Shown here: one piece after another, positions 54,080 to 62,784 of the stretch
How the letters are laid out: the number at the start of each line of letters is the position of its first letter
Position numbering within the stretch: position 1 is the stretch's first letter
NCBI GenBank assembly: GCA_017621495.1
Contig: JAGATB010000014.1
Span: 33,892 to 97,891 of the forward strand
DNA: 64,000 bases
Direction: 5' to 3'
Source of the DNA: Clostridia bacterium
GTDB taxonomy: Bacteria; Bacillota; Clostridia; UMGS1810
Translations under genes and position numbers: made by a program
The notes under the pieces: model-generated
Seen by the model: the letters and a program-made list of their open reading frames with translations, nothing else
Told to the model about the DNA's origin: nothing
Databases searched by the model: none

Positions 54080-55717
54080 ATGCCAATTACAGAAATTTTA
54101 CAGAAAAACGCGGATTTTTATCCCAATGATGTGAGCCTTGTGGAGATTAATCCCAAGCTTGAAAATCAGTCAAGAATGACTTGGAGAGAGTATTCACTCA
54201 TCGAAACAAACCCCAGAGAAGCCTATAGAAAGGAAATCACCTGGAGTGAGTTCAATAAGCAGGCAAACCGCTTTGCCAACTTCCTCTTAACCAGAGGCAT
54301 CAAGAAGGGCGATAAGGTTGCTATACTGCTCATGAACTGCATTGAGTGGCTGCCTATATACTTCGGTGTATTAAAGACCGGTGCTATGGCGGTTCCTCTT
54401 AACTACCGCTATGCTGCAGATGAAATCAAGTATTGTCTGGAGCTTGCAGATGCAGATGTTATCATTTTTGGGCCTGAATTCACAGGCCGTGTGGAGCAGA
54501 TTTATTCAAGGGTTAAGCGTGTCAAAATGTGGCTTTACCTCGGTGAGGATTGCCCCACATTTGCAGAAAGCTATGATGAGCTGGTTTCGTATTGCTCCAC
54601 CAAAAGCCCTGCAATCAAGCTTACCGACGAGGACGATGCGGCTATATATTTTTCTTCAGGTACCACAGGCTTCCCCAAGGCTATCATCCATAAGCACAGG
54701 AGTCTGGTGCATTCTGCTATGGTTGAGCAGAACCATCACGCCCAGACCAAGGATGATATATTCCTGTGCATACCGCCACTGTATCACACCGGTGCCAAGA
54801 TGCACTGGTTCGGCAGCTTCCTGGTAGGCGGTAAGGCGGTACTCCTTAAGGGTATCAAGCCGGAGTGGATTTTAAAGGCGGTTTCAGAGGAAAAATGCTC
54901 CATAGTGTGGCTCTTGGTGCCCTGGGCTCAGGATATACTGGACGCTGTGGAAAGAGGAGAAATCAATCTGGATGACTATAGCCTTGGCCAGTGGAGACTG
55001 ATGCATATAGGTGCACAGCCCGTGCCTCCCAGTCTTATTAAACGTTGGAAGGGATACTTCCCCAATCATGCATATGATACCAACTATGGTCTTTCTGAGT
55101 CTATAGGTCCCGGCTGTGTACATCTGGGAGTGGAGAATGAGCACAAGGTAGGAGCCATAGGTAAGGCCGGCTTCGGTTGGGAGACCAAGATTGTAGACGA
55201 AAACAGAAATGAAGTCAAACGAGGTGACGTGGGAGAATTGGCAGTCAAGGGTCCCGGCGTGATGACCGCGTACTATAAAGATGAAAAAGCTACCGCAGAG
55301 GTTCTCAAGGACGGCTGGCTCTTTACCGGAGATATGGCGTCCGAGGACGAGGACGGATTTATATATCTGGTAGACCGTAAGAAGGATGTTATCATCTCCG
55401 GAGGCGAAAATTTGTATCCGGTTCAGATAGAGGATTTCTTAAGAAAGCACGATAAGATAAGCGATGTAGCGGTAATCGGCTTGCCCGATGCCAGACTCGG
55501 TGAAATAGCGGCTGCTATAATCCAGTCAAAGGAAGGTATGGAGCTTACGGAAGAAGAGGTACAGGACTTCTGCTTAGACCTGCCCAGATATAAGAGACCC
55601 CATAAGATTATCTTTGCCGAGGTTCCCAGAAATCCCACCGGTAAGATAGAGAAACCGAAGCTCAGACAGATTTACTGCGGTGAAAGTGTGGTTGCTCAGC
55701 AAAATGAGATAAAATAA
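54080..55717 (+). CDS. AMP-forming acyl/aryl-CoA ligase
   Basis: The 545-aa ANL-superfamily enzyme has the P-loop 'YFSSGTTGFPKAIIHKH', 'YGLSESIGPG', 'LFTGDMASEDEDGFIYLVDRKKDVIISGGENLYPVQIE' and the catalytic Lys in 'RNPTGKIEKPKLR'. It activates a carboxylic acid to its CoA thioester. Unlike the fused enzyme at 15769-18057 it has no regulatory head. As second gene after the T-box and before iorAB it probably feeds, or drains, aryl-acetyl-CoA for the oxidoreductase. Confidence 0.92.
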   Translation: MPITEILQKNADFYPNDVSLVEINPKLENQSRMTWREYSLIETNPREAYRKEITWSEFNKQANRFANFLLTRGIKKGDKVAILLMNCIEWLPIYFGVLKTGAMAVPLNYRYAADEIKYCLELADADVIIFGPEFTGRVEQIYSRVKRVKMWLYLGEDCPTFAESYDELVSYCSTKSPAIKLTDEDDAAIYFSSGTTGFPKAIIHKHRSLVHSAMVEQNHHAQTKDDIFLCIPPLYHTGAKMHWFGSFLVGGKAVLLKGIKPEWILKAVSEEKCSIVWLLVPWAQDILDAVERGEINLDDYSLGQWRLMHIGAQPVPPSLIKRWKGYFPNHAYDTNYGLSESIGPGCVHLGVENEHKVGAIGKAGFGWETKIVDENRNEVKRGDVGELAVKGPGVMTAYYKDEKATAEVLKDGWLFTGDMASEDEDGFIYLVDRKKDVIISGGENLYPVQIEDFLRKHDKISDVAVIGLPDARLGEIAAAIIQSKEGMELTEEEVQDFCLDLPRYKRPHKIIFAEVPRNPTGKIEKPKLRQIYCGESVVAQQNEIK

Positions 55718-55718
55718 C

Positions 55719-55747
55719 TTGACCCGGCAGCAAAAAAATTGTATAAT
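55719..55747 (+). promoter_or_regulatory. Second, internal promoter upstream of iorA
   Basis: TTGACC (55719-55724), a 17-base spacer and perfect TATAAT (55742-55747), immediately after the ligase stop codon. Confidence 0.8.
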
Positions 55748-55767
55748 ATACGTAGGCTGTAAAATGC

Positions 55768-55840
55768 GGAAGGGCAGAAAGCCCTTCCCTGCAAATTGTG
55801 CATATAACATGTAGGGAACGCATTTATGCGTTCCTTTTTA
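55768..55840 (+). terminator. Two hairpins between the internal promoter and iorA
   Basis: An 8-bp GGAAGGGC/GCCCTTCC hairpin (55768-55788) is followed by a near-palindrome, GGAACGCAT-TT-ATGCGTTCC (55815-55834), running into TTTTTA. The second is preceded by TGTAGG and belongs to the TGTAGGG-palindrome family also seen at 15.7 kb. Both lie in the leader of the internal promoter. Confidence 0.65.
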
Positions 55841-55873
55841 TGACATTATACTTTGAGAAAGGAAACATACGAA

Positions 55874-57607
55874 ATGAAAAAGTTGTTACTTGGCAATGCC
55901 GCAGTAGCAAGAGGTGCATACGAGGCAGGTGTGGGAGTCGTGGCTTCCTACCCCGGTACACCCAGCACTGAAATTACTGAGGAAATTGTTAAATTTGAAG
56001 AGATTTACGCGGAGTGGTCTCCCAATGAAAAGGTAGCCGCTGAGGTGGCTATAGGAGCTTCTATAGGCGGAGCACGCTCTATGAGCTGTATGAAGCACGT
56101 AGGCCTCAATGTGATGGCAGACCCTGTGTTTACTGTAAGCTACACAGGAGTAAACGGAGGATTGGTCTTTTGTGTGGCAGATGACCCGGGTATGCACTCA
56201 TCACAGAATGAGCAGGATTCCAGGCATTATGCCAAGGCATCCAAAATAATGATGCTTGAGCCTGCGGATTCCTCCGAATGTAAGGAATTTACCAGAACAG
56301 CATTTGACCTTTCGGAGGAATTTGATACTCCGGTGTTTATACGTCTCTCCACCAGAGTTTCTCACTCACAGAGTCTTGTGGAGCTTGGTGAAAGAGAAAA
56401 CAAGGAATTAAAACCCTACGAAAAGAATATAGGTAAATATGTAATGATGCCTGCAAATGCTGTTAAGAGACACGTTGTGGTAGAGGATAGAATCGCTGCA
56501 CTTAAGGAATTTGCAGAGCAGACACCTCTTAACTCAATTGAAGAAAACGGTGCCAATATAGGCGTAATAACTGCAGGTATAGCATATATGTATGCTAAAG
56601 AAGCCCTGGGAGATAAGGCAGATTTCTTGAAGCTGGGTATGGTATATCCGCTTCCCGAAAAGAAGATTAAGGATTTTGCCGCAAAATATGACAAGGTATA
56701 TGTCATAGAAGAGCTTGACCCTGTGATAGAGGATTACTGCAAATCACTTGGTATAGAGGTTATAGGCAAAGAAATATTTACTTTGCTGGGTGAATACACT
56801 CCCAATATGATAAAATCGGCAGTGCTTGGCGAGAGTGCTCCTCAAAAGGCAACCATAGATGAAGCTATACCGGTAAGACCTCCCGTAATGTGTGCAGGAT
56901 GCCCCCACAGAGGTGTATTTTACGTATTAAAGAAGCTGGGACTCGTGGTTTCCGGAGATATAGGCTGCTATACCCTCGGTGCAGTTGCCCCCCTGCAATC
57001 TGTTGATACTACCATATGCATGGGCGCATCGGTGAGTGCAGCGCTGGGTATGGCCAAGGCAAGGGGTGCCGAGTTTAACAAGAAGCTTGTATCCGTAATA
57101 GGTGATTCTACCTTTATGCATTCGGGTATTACAGGTCTTGTGGATATAGTGTACAACAAGGGAAACAACACCGTAATCATACTGGACAACTCCATCACCG
57201 GTATGACAGGACATCAGGATAATCCTACCACCGGATATACAATTCGCGGTGAAGAGACCAAACAGGTAAATCTTGTGGCTCTTTGCAAGGCTGTAGGTAT
57301 AGAACATATCGCAGTGTGCGATCCGTTTGATGTTAAGGCATTTGAAGAAGTGGTTAAGACAGAGATAAACAGAGAAGCACCTTCGGTTATCATAGCGCAA
57401 AGACCCTGTGCACTTCTTAAGAAGGTAAAATACACAGGTCACTGCAAGATAACAGATAAGTGTAAAAACTGCAATATGTGTATGAAGCTGGGCTGCCCTG
57501 CAATCACATTAAAGGACGGCAAGGTAATCATAGATGCTACACAGTGCAACGGCTGCGGACTTTGCGTAAACGTATGTCCCTTTGAAGCTATAGAAAAAGA
57601 AGAGTAG
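55874..57607 (+). CDS. iorA: Indolepyruvate:ferredoxin oxidoreductase, alpha subunit
   Basis: The ATG at 55874, ten bases after GAAAGGA, gives 577 aa. The N-terminal domain includes 'VASYPGTPSTEITEEI' and 'GGARSMSCMKHVGLNVMADP'. The TPP domain has 'MCAGCPHRGVFYVLKKLG', 'GDIGCYTLG' and 'GDSTFMHSGITGLVDIVYN'. Two C-terminal [4Fe-4S] motifs are 'CKNCNMCMKLGCPAI' and 'CNGCGLCVNVCPFEA'. With IorB it interconverts aryl-pyruvates and aryl-acetyl-CoA plus CO2 and reduced ferredoxin. Regulation by a tyrosine T-box favours the reductive, amino-acid-forming direction. Confidence 0.97.
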   Translation: MKKLLLGNAAVARGAYEAGVGVVASYPGTPSTEITEEIVKFEEIYAEWSPNEKVAAEVAIGASIGGARSMSCMKHVGLNVMADPVFTVSYTGVNGGLVFCVADDPGMHSSQNEQDSRHYAKASKIMMLEPADSSECKEFTRTAFDLSEEFDTPVFIRLSTRVSHSQSLVELGERENKELKPYEKNIGKYVMMPANAVKRHVVVEDRIAALKEFAEQTPLNSIEENGANIGVITAGIAYMYAKEALGDKADFLKLGMVYPLPEKKIKDFAAKYDKVYVIEELDPVIEDYCKSLGIEVIGKEIFTLLGEYTPNMIKSAVLGESAPQKATIDEAIPVRPPVMCAGCPHRGVFYVLKKLGLVVSGDIGCYTLGAVAPLQSVDTTICMGASVSAALGMAKARGAEFNKKLVSVIGDSTFMHSGITGLVDIVYNKGNNTVIILDNSITGMTGHQDNPTTGYTIRGEETKQVNLVALCKAVGIEHIAVCDPFDVKAFEEVVKTEINREAPSVIIAQRPCALLKKVKYTGHCKITDKCKNCNMCMKLGCPAITLKDGKVIIDATQCNGCGLCVNVCPFEAIEKEE

Positions 57608-57622
57608 AAAGGATGATAGCAA

Positions 57623-58189
57623 ATGACTAAGAATATTATGATAGTAGGCGTTGGCGGTCAGGGTACTCTTCTTGCCAGCAGAATACTCGGCAATACTGTA
57701 ATAAACGAAGGCTACGACGTTAAGGTGTCCGAGGTGCACGGTATGAGCCAAAGAGGCGGCAGTGTTGTGACATATGTCAAGTACGGTGATAAGGTGTACT
57801 CGCCTATAATAGATGAGGGAGAGGCAGATATCATATTGGCTTTTGAAATGCTGGAGGCTTACAGAGCGTTGCCGTATCTAAAAAAAGGCGGTAAGCTTAT
57901 AGTGAACGGTCAGAGAATCGACCCCATGCCCGTAATTACCGGTGCAGCTTCATATCCTGAAGAAATAGCAGACAAAATTGCCGCAAAGGCAGATATAAAA
58001 GTGATTGACGCACTCTCACTTGCTAAAGAAGCAGGTAATATAAAGGCTGTTAATGTGGTACTCATAGGCGTTATGGCAAAGAGCACCGACATAGCTTATG
58101 AGAAGTGGATAGATACTATCAGGTCTACAGTTCCTGAAAAGTTCCTTGATGTTAATCTCAAGGCTTTTGATTTGGGTTACAACATATAA
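57623..58189 (+). CDS. iorB: Indolepyruvate:ferredoxin oxidoreductase, beta subunit
   Basis: The 188-aa gamma-type pyruvate oxidoreductase domain starts 'IMIVGVGGQGTLLASRILG' and has 'EVHGMSQRGGSVVTYVKYG', the standard IorB pattern. It begins 15 bases after iorA behind AGAAAGGATG and forms the enzyme complex with it. Confidence 0.97.
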   Translation: MTKNIMIVGVGGQGTLLASRILGNTVINEGYDVKVSEVHGMSQRGGSVVTYVKYGDKVYSPIIDEGEADIILAFEMLEAYRALPYLKKGGKLIVNGQRIDPMPVITGAASYPEEIADKIAAKADIKVIDALSLAKEAGNIKAVNVVLIGVMAKSTDIAYEKWIDTIRSTVPEKFLDVNLKAFDLGYNI

Positions 58190-58217
58190 AATATGTATTG
58201 AGAGGAGAAAATGAAAA

Positions 58218-59522
58218 ATGGCAATGTGGCAGCATGAAATTGAGACCATGCCCAGAGAGGAGCTTAATAAGCTCCAGAGCGAAAGGCTCATATGGCAGGT
58301 TAAGAGAATGTATGAGAATGTGGAGCTTTTTCGCCGGAGAATGGATGAAAAAGGTCTGAAGCCCGAGGATATCAAGGGTGTAGAGGATTTGCATAAGCTC
58401 CCATTCTCCTACAAGCAGGATTTGAGGGATTATTATCCTTACGGACTTTTTGCTGTACCTATGAGTGATATACGAAGAGTGCATGCTTCCTCCGGTACCA
58501 CCGGCAAGCAGATTGTGGTAGGATATACTGACAATGACCTTGAGGCATGGGCGGATTGCTTTGCAAGAATGCTCATAGCTACAGGCAATGACGCTAATTC
58601 TTTCGTACAGGTTTCCTACGGATTGGGACTGTTCACAGGTGGCTTTGGTGCCCATGACGGTGCTGTAAGAATTGGTGCAACAGCTATTCCGATTTCCGCA
58701 GGCAACACACAGAGGCAGATTCAGACTATGATTGATTTTGGCGCTACGGTACTCTGCTGTACACCGTCATATGCCATGTATCTGGGCGAAACTATAGAGG
58801 AAATGGGTCTTAAAGATAAGCTTAAGCTCAAGGCAGGTATATTTGGTGCAGAGCCCTGGACAGAGGAGATGCGTGCTCAGATTGAAGATAAGCTCGGTCT
58901 TAAGGCATATGATATCTACGGTCTCTCCGAAATCATGGGACCCGGTGTATCGTATGAATGTGAATGTCAGGCAGGCATGCATGTGTGTGAGGATCATTTC
59001 ATCCCTGAAATCATAGACCCCGACACAGGCGAGGTACTCCCCGAAGGTGCGCAGGGTGAGCTGGTATTTACCACAATAACCAAGGAAGGCTTCCCGCTTA
59101 TCAGATACCGTACCAGAGACATATGCTCTCTTAACTACGAGGTGTGTGAATGTGGCAGAACTCACGTGAGAATGAACAAGCCCCAGGGCAGAACAGATGA
59201 CATGCTCATCATCCGCGGAGTAAATGTGTTCCCATCTCAGATTGAGGAGGTTCTGTTAAAGGTAGGAGGAGGCATAACTCCCAACTATCAGATTGTTGTA
59301 GACAGAGAAAATAACACCGACACCTTCCGTGTAGACGTAGAAATGACCGAGGAGCTTCTCTCCGACGGTGTGAAGGGTATAGAAAAGGTAGAAAAACAGA
59401 TTACAGAGTCACTGAGAAGCACACTTGGTATAGGTCCTAAGGTTTGCTTGGTTAACCCTAAGTCTATTACCAGAAGTGAAGGCAAGGCAAAGAGAGTAAT
59501 CGATAATCGTAAATTAAAATAA
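58218..59522 (+). CDS. paaK: Phenylacetate-CoA ligase family enzyme
   Basis: The 434-aa protein shows the PaaK pattern: 'RVHASSGTTGKQIVVGYTDNDLEAWADCFARML', 'GAEPWTEEMRAQIEDKLG', 'DIYGLSEIMGPGVSYEC', 'VFTTITKEGFPLIRYRTRDIC' and 'GRTDDMLIIRGVNVFPSQIEEVLL'. It activates phenylacetate or a related arylacetate with ATP and CoA. Next to iorAB in anaerobes it handles the aryl-acetyl-CoA/arylacetate step. Two ligases in one operon may divide substrates, for example phenylacetate versus 4-hydroxyphenylacetate or indoleacetate. Confidence 0.95.
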   Translation: MAMWQHEIETMPREELNKLQSERLIWQVKRMYENVELFRRRMDEKGLKPEDIKGVEDLHKLPFSYKQDLRDYYPYGLFAVPMSDIRRVHASSGTTGKQIVVGYTDNDLEAWADCFARMLIATGNDANSFVQVSYGLGLFTGGFGAHDGAVRIGATAIPISAGNTQRQIQTMIDFGATVLCCTPSYAMYLGETIEEMGLKDKLKLKAGIFGAEPWTEEMRAQIEDKLGLKAYDIYGLSEIMGPGVSYECECQAGMHVCEDHFIPEIIDPDTGEVLPEGAQGELVFTTITKEGFPLIRYRTRDICSLNYEVCECGRTHVRMNKPQGRTDDMLIIRGVNVFPSQIEEVLLKVGGGITPNYQIVVDRENNTDTFRVDVEMTEELLSDGVKGIEKVEKQITESLRSTLGIGPKVCLVNPKSITRSEGKAKRVIDNRKLK

Positions 59523-59546
59523 TATATTCCAAAGGGAGGAACAATT

Positions 59547-59969
59547 ATGTTTATTAAACAGCTTTCTATTTTTGTGGAAAACAAGCACGGCAGACTGGAG
59601 GCAATCATAGATGCCCTTGGCAAGAACGGTGTAAACATCAGTGCTCTTTCTATAGCGGATACTACAGATTTCGGTATACTCAGACTCATAGTTGATGATA
59701 CCGAAAAGGCTAAGAAAACCCTCAACGATATTGGCGTTATTGCAAAGGTAACCGATGTAATAGCGGTTTATATAGATGACCGCACAGGCGGTCTGGCTTC
59801 TGTGCTCAAGGTTGTATCTGACGGTGGTGTAAGCATCGAATACATGTATGCTTTCCTAGGCAGAACCGAAGGCAAGGCACTTATGGTATTAAAAGCAGAT
59901 GATGAAGCCAAGGCAGAGAAGATTCTTACTGAAAACGGAATTAAGCTGGCTGCACCGAACGAAATATGA
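59547..59969 (+). CDS. Tandem ACT-domain protein
   Basis: The 140-aa protein consists of two ACT domains ('KQLSIFVENKHGRLEAIIDALGKNGVNISALS' and 'DRTGGLASVLKVVSDGGVSIEYMYAF'), with no enzyme domain. ACT domains bind amino acids. Such proteins are regular neighbours of PaaK-type ligases and are thought to modulate them or report amino acid level. It starts behind GGGAGGA, 24 bases after paaK. Confidence 0.95.
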   Translation: MFIKQLSIFVENKHGRLEAIIDALGKNGVNISALSIADTTDFGILRLIVDDTEKAKKTLNDIGVIAKVTDVIAVYIDDRTGGLASVLKVVSDGGVSIEYMYAFLGRTEGKALMVLKADDEAKAEKILTENGIKLAAPNEI

Positions 59970-59981
59970 GACATTTGATTT

Positions 59982-60011
59982 GCGGGGTTTGGTATAATTA
60001 CCAAACCCTGC
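59982..60011 (+). terminator. Hairpin closing the iorAB-paaK-ACT operon
   Basis: A 12-bp stem (59982-59993 with 60000-60011, one wobble) lies 13 bases after the ACT gene stop. The following sequence is A-rich rather than T-rich on this strand, so efficiency is uncertain. Confidence 0.65.
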
Positions 60012-60044
60012 CGTATTAAAAAATACAATTCGGGAGGAAAACAT

Positions 60045-60923
60045 ATGAATCTAAAAAATGAGTTAAAACAGCTTAGTATACGCAGTTTTATAATGCTTAT
60101 AATAGCCGGTATCATAAACGCATTTGGTGTTACGATTTTCTTGTATCCGGTAAAATTGTATGACAGCGGTATTTCGGGTACGTCAATGCTTTTGGCACAG
60201 ATTACTCCCGAGTATCTTACACTTTCTGTATTTTTGATTATACTCAATATTCCGCTTTTCCTTTATGGACTCAAAAAGCAGGGCATTGCCTTCACCATAT
60301 ACGCTATATTCACTGTGACAATGTACTCAGTGTCGGCGTATCTTATTACTGATGTACTGCCCATAGACGTGAGTATGGCGTCTCCTCTTGCCGGCACGGA
60401 TTTGCTCCTGTGTGCTTTATTTGGCGGACTTATATCCGGTGTAGGCAGCGGTCTTGCTATACGAAACGGCGGGGCAATGGACGGCATAGAGGTCATGGCT
60501 GTAATTTTCGCAAAGAGACTGGGTGTAAGTGTGGGTACCTTTGTAATGCTGTATAACGTAGCATTGTATGTAATTTGTGGTATTATAATGGACAGCTGGG
60601 TTTTGCCGCTGTATTCCATAGTGACATATGCTGCAGCACTAAAGACCATCGACTACATCGTAGAAGGCTTCGACAGAGAAAAATGCGCTATGATAGTAAC
60701 CGTAAAGCCCGATGAAGTGTCTAAGGCGCTCTCAGATGCATTTGAAATGGGCTCTACTACTGTAGATGCCAGGGGTGGATATTCCAAATCTCCCAAGACA
60801 ATTGTGTATTTTGTGGTAAACCGTTTTCAGGTTACCAAAATGAAGAGCATAGTTCACGAGACAGACCCCACGGCGTATATAACCATAAGTGAGGTAGCGG
60901 ATGTGTTTAAGGCTAATCAGTAA
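60045..60923 (+). CDS. YitT-family membrane protein
   Basis: The 292-aa protein has about five N-terminal transmembrane helices with 'GIINAFGVTIFLYPVKLYDSGISGTSMLL' and 'GSGLAIRNGGAMDGIEVMAVIFAKRLGVSVGTFVMLYN', the YitT/DUF161 core. A C-terminal DUF2179 domain follows ('KSPKTIVYFVVNRFQVTKMKSIVHETDPTAYITISEVADVFK'). The function is not established; transport roles are suspected. It starts behind GGGAGGAAA. Confidence 0.93.
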   Translation: MNLKNELKQLSIRSFIMLIIAGIINAFGVTIFLYPVKLYDSGISGTSMLLAQITPEYLTLSVFLIILNIPLFLYGLKKQGIAFTIYAIFTVTMYSVSAYLITDVLPIDVSMASPLAGTDLLLCALFGGLISGVGSGLAIRNGGAMDGIEVMAVIFAKRLGVSVGTFVMLYNVALYVICGIIMDSWVLPLYSIVTYAAALKTIDYIVEGFDREKCAMIVTVKPDEVSKALSDAFEMGSTTVDARGGYSKSPKTIVYFVVNRFQVTKMKSIVHETDPTAYITISEVADVFKANQ

Positions 60924-60963
60924 AAAAATATGGATGTAAAGATTTTTTACAGCCATGAAAGAC

Positions 60964-61027
60964 GGGGACGGCAGGTAATTTTGTCATGTAAAACCTTGGT
61001 TTTATGTGACAAAATAGCTCCGTCCCC
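60964..61027. repeat. 64-base near-perfect inverted repeat (GGGGACGG...CCGTCCCC) between convergent genes
   Basis: GGGGACGG (60964-60971) pairs with CCGTCCCC (61020-61027). Inside, ATTTTGTCA and TAAAACC pair with TGACAAAAT and GGTTTTA. It resembles GGGGACGG-ended palindromic repeats seen scattered in many Firmicutes genomes. It lies between the YitT and ZIP genes and may serve as a bidirectional terminator. Confidence 0.75.
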
Positions 61028-61061
61028 TTGGATGTTGTGACTATATTTACAGCCCCATTTT

Positions 61062-61844
61062 TTATCCCAATGCCACATCCAGTGCCATCATTATGGTAAA
61101 GCCCACCATAAACATTATGGTTCCTATGTCGGAGTGCTCGCCTTCGCTCATTTCCGGTATGAGCTCCTCTACCACCACAAATACCATGGCACCTGCCGCA
61201 AAGGTGAGCATATACGGCAGTATGGGTGTTATGAGCCCAGCGAAAATCATGGTGAGTATCGCTCCTATAGGCTCCACTACTCCTGACAAAAATCCATATA
61301 AGAATGATTTGAATTTTTTCTCTCCGCCGGCAGCAAGGGGCATTGATATGATGCTTCCTTCGGGGAAGTTTTGTATGGCTATACCTGTAGCCAAAGCTAT
61401 TGCAGATGCGGCGGTTATATCCGGATTACCGGCTATGAGAGATGCCAGTACCACGCCCACAGCCATGCCCTCCGGCAGGTTGTGCAGTACTACAGCCAGC
61501 ACCAGCATTGAGGTCTTTTTCAAAGAGCACTTAGGACCCTCGGGTGATTCCGTATTCATATGCAGATGAGGTATGAGGCGGTCCAGTGCCAGTAAAAATA
61601 TTACTCCTATCCAAAATCCCGCCACGGCAGGAACGAATGAGAAAAACCCCATGCCTTCGGATTGGTTTATCGCAGGTATTATAAGGCTCCATACCGAAGC
61701 GGCAATCATTACTCCCGCCGCAAATCCCAGCAGAGCTCTCTCAAGTTTTTTACTCAAAGCCCCTTTCATAAAGAATACGCAGGCAGATCCCAGCGTAGTT
61801 CCCAAAAGAGGCAAAAAAATACCTTTAAAAACAACTGATGACAT
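61062..61844 (-). CDS. ZIP-family divalent metal transporter
   Basis: From the ATG at 61844 the protein is 260 aa with eight predicted transmembrane helices. The ZIP signature in helices IV-V is 'VVLHNLPEGMAVGVVLA' and 'GIAIQNFPEGSIISMPLAAGG', with paired His/Asn/Glu metal ligands. 'FVVVEELIPEMSEGEHSD' follows. It imports zinc, iron or manganese. A start at 61865 is also open; neither has a strong ribosome site. Confidence 0.93.
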   Translation of the reverse strand: MSSVVFKGIFLPLLGTTLGSACVFFMKGALSKKLERALLGFAAGVMIAASVWSLIIPAINQSEGMGFFSFVPAVAGFWIGVIFLLALDRLIPHLHMNTESPEGPKCSLKKTSMLVLAVVLHNLPEGMAVGVVLASLIAGNPDITAASAIALATGIAIQNFPEGSIISMPLAAGGEKKFKSFLYGFLSGVVEPIGAILTMIFAGLITPILPYMLTFAAGAMVFVVVEELIPEMSEGEHSDIGTIMFMVGFTIMMALDVALG

Positions 61845-61901
61845 TATAACACCACTTTCAAGCATTTATTTCATTATATGTTTTTAAAGGTATTTTGTTA
61901 A

Positions 61902-62621
61902 TTATTTATCATATTGCATTATGAAATCCACTATTTCTGCAGGGTTGTCCAAGCCGTGAGGATGATGTCCGCAGCCGGGCTTTAAAACAGTCTTAATTGT
62001 AAGACCGGCATTTTCATATGCTTCCTTTATAAATTTACCGTTTTCTTCATATGGTACCACATCATCTGAATCACCGCAAACCAAAATAACAGGGATTTTG
62101 CTTTCTATCAGTGCGGGTATGCGATCCAGAGGATGGTCTCTGAAGGATATAAGGTCAGTAATTGTTCTGCCTGTGTGCTCGGTCATCTCCTGCATCATAT
62201 CATTACCTCCCTTACCAAGACCGGCAGGGCATGAAAGTAAGTTTACCACAGGCGCATCAAGATACAGACAGGATACATACTGAGGATACTTCGTGGCAAA
62301 GTAGATTGCCTGCATACCTCCGCAGCTCATGCCCACAGGCACACACTTTTCTCCTACAGGATAGTTGGCGAGCATGTATTCATGCAAAGCTGCTTTGGCT
62401 TCGGTGTCTTCGGGCAGGTGCCAGCGCGTTTTGTTTTGTATGTATGCAAGGTGGTACCCCTTCTCCAAAAGCGCAATTTCTGCATTGGGGAATGCTCCGA
62501 AATACTCCGTCTTTATCATCCACTTGCCGTTTGGTTGGCAAGTGGGAACCACCACTATAACCTCACGTCCGTTTAATTCATCTCTTGCCAATCGAAATCC
62601 GTTCCAGCTTTCATAGGTCAT
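61902..62621 (-). CDS. Alpha/beta hydrolase (prolyl-oligopeptidase-like)
   Basis: The 239-aa cytoplasmic protein has the nucleophile elbow 'GMSCGGMQAIYFATKYP' (Ser), 'LVCGDSDDVVPYEENG' with the acid residue and 'CGHHPHGL' with the catalytic His. The short length and absence of a cap domain fit carboxylesterase/peptidase S9-like enzymes. The substrate is unknown. It starts behind AGGAGATG. Confidence 0.88.
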   Translation of the reverse strand: MTYESWNGFRLARDELNGREVIVVVPTCQPNGKWMIKTEYFGAFPNAEIALLEKGYHLAYIQNKTRWHLPEDTEAKAALHEYMLANYPVGEKCVPVGMSCGGMQAIYFATKYPQYVSCLYLDAPVVNLLSCPAGLGKGGNDMMQEMTEHTGRTITDLISFRDHPLDRIPALIESKIPVILVCGDSDDVVPYEENGKFIKEAYENAGLTIKTVLKPGCGHHPHGLDNPAEIVDFIMQYDK

Positions 62622-62648
62622 TTATAACATCTCCTTTTATGTAGGAGA

Positions 62649-62779
62649 CTGTAAAAAAGTTTGTTTCGGAATGTCGACAAGCGCCATTCCCTACAATATA
62701 TTTGGATAGTTCGTTATGTTGAACATCAACCGTAGGGTTTGGCGGTTTCCGACAAACCGCAATTTTGACTTTTTTACAG
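62649..62779. repeat. 131-bp element with 12-bp terminal inverted repeats (CTGTAAAAAAGT)
   Basis: CTGTAAAAAAGT at 62649-62660 is the exact complement of ACTTTTTTACAG at 62768-62779. Inside is a GTAGGG-prefixed hairpin (GCGGTTT-CCGAC-AAACCGC) whose sequence is related to part of the 42965-43386 element. It fills the gap between two minus-strand hydrolase genes. Confidence 0.65.
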
Positions 62780-62784
62780 CCCGC

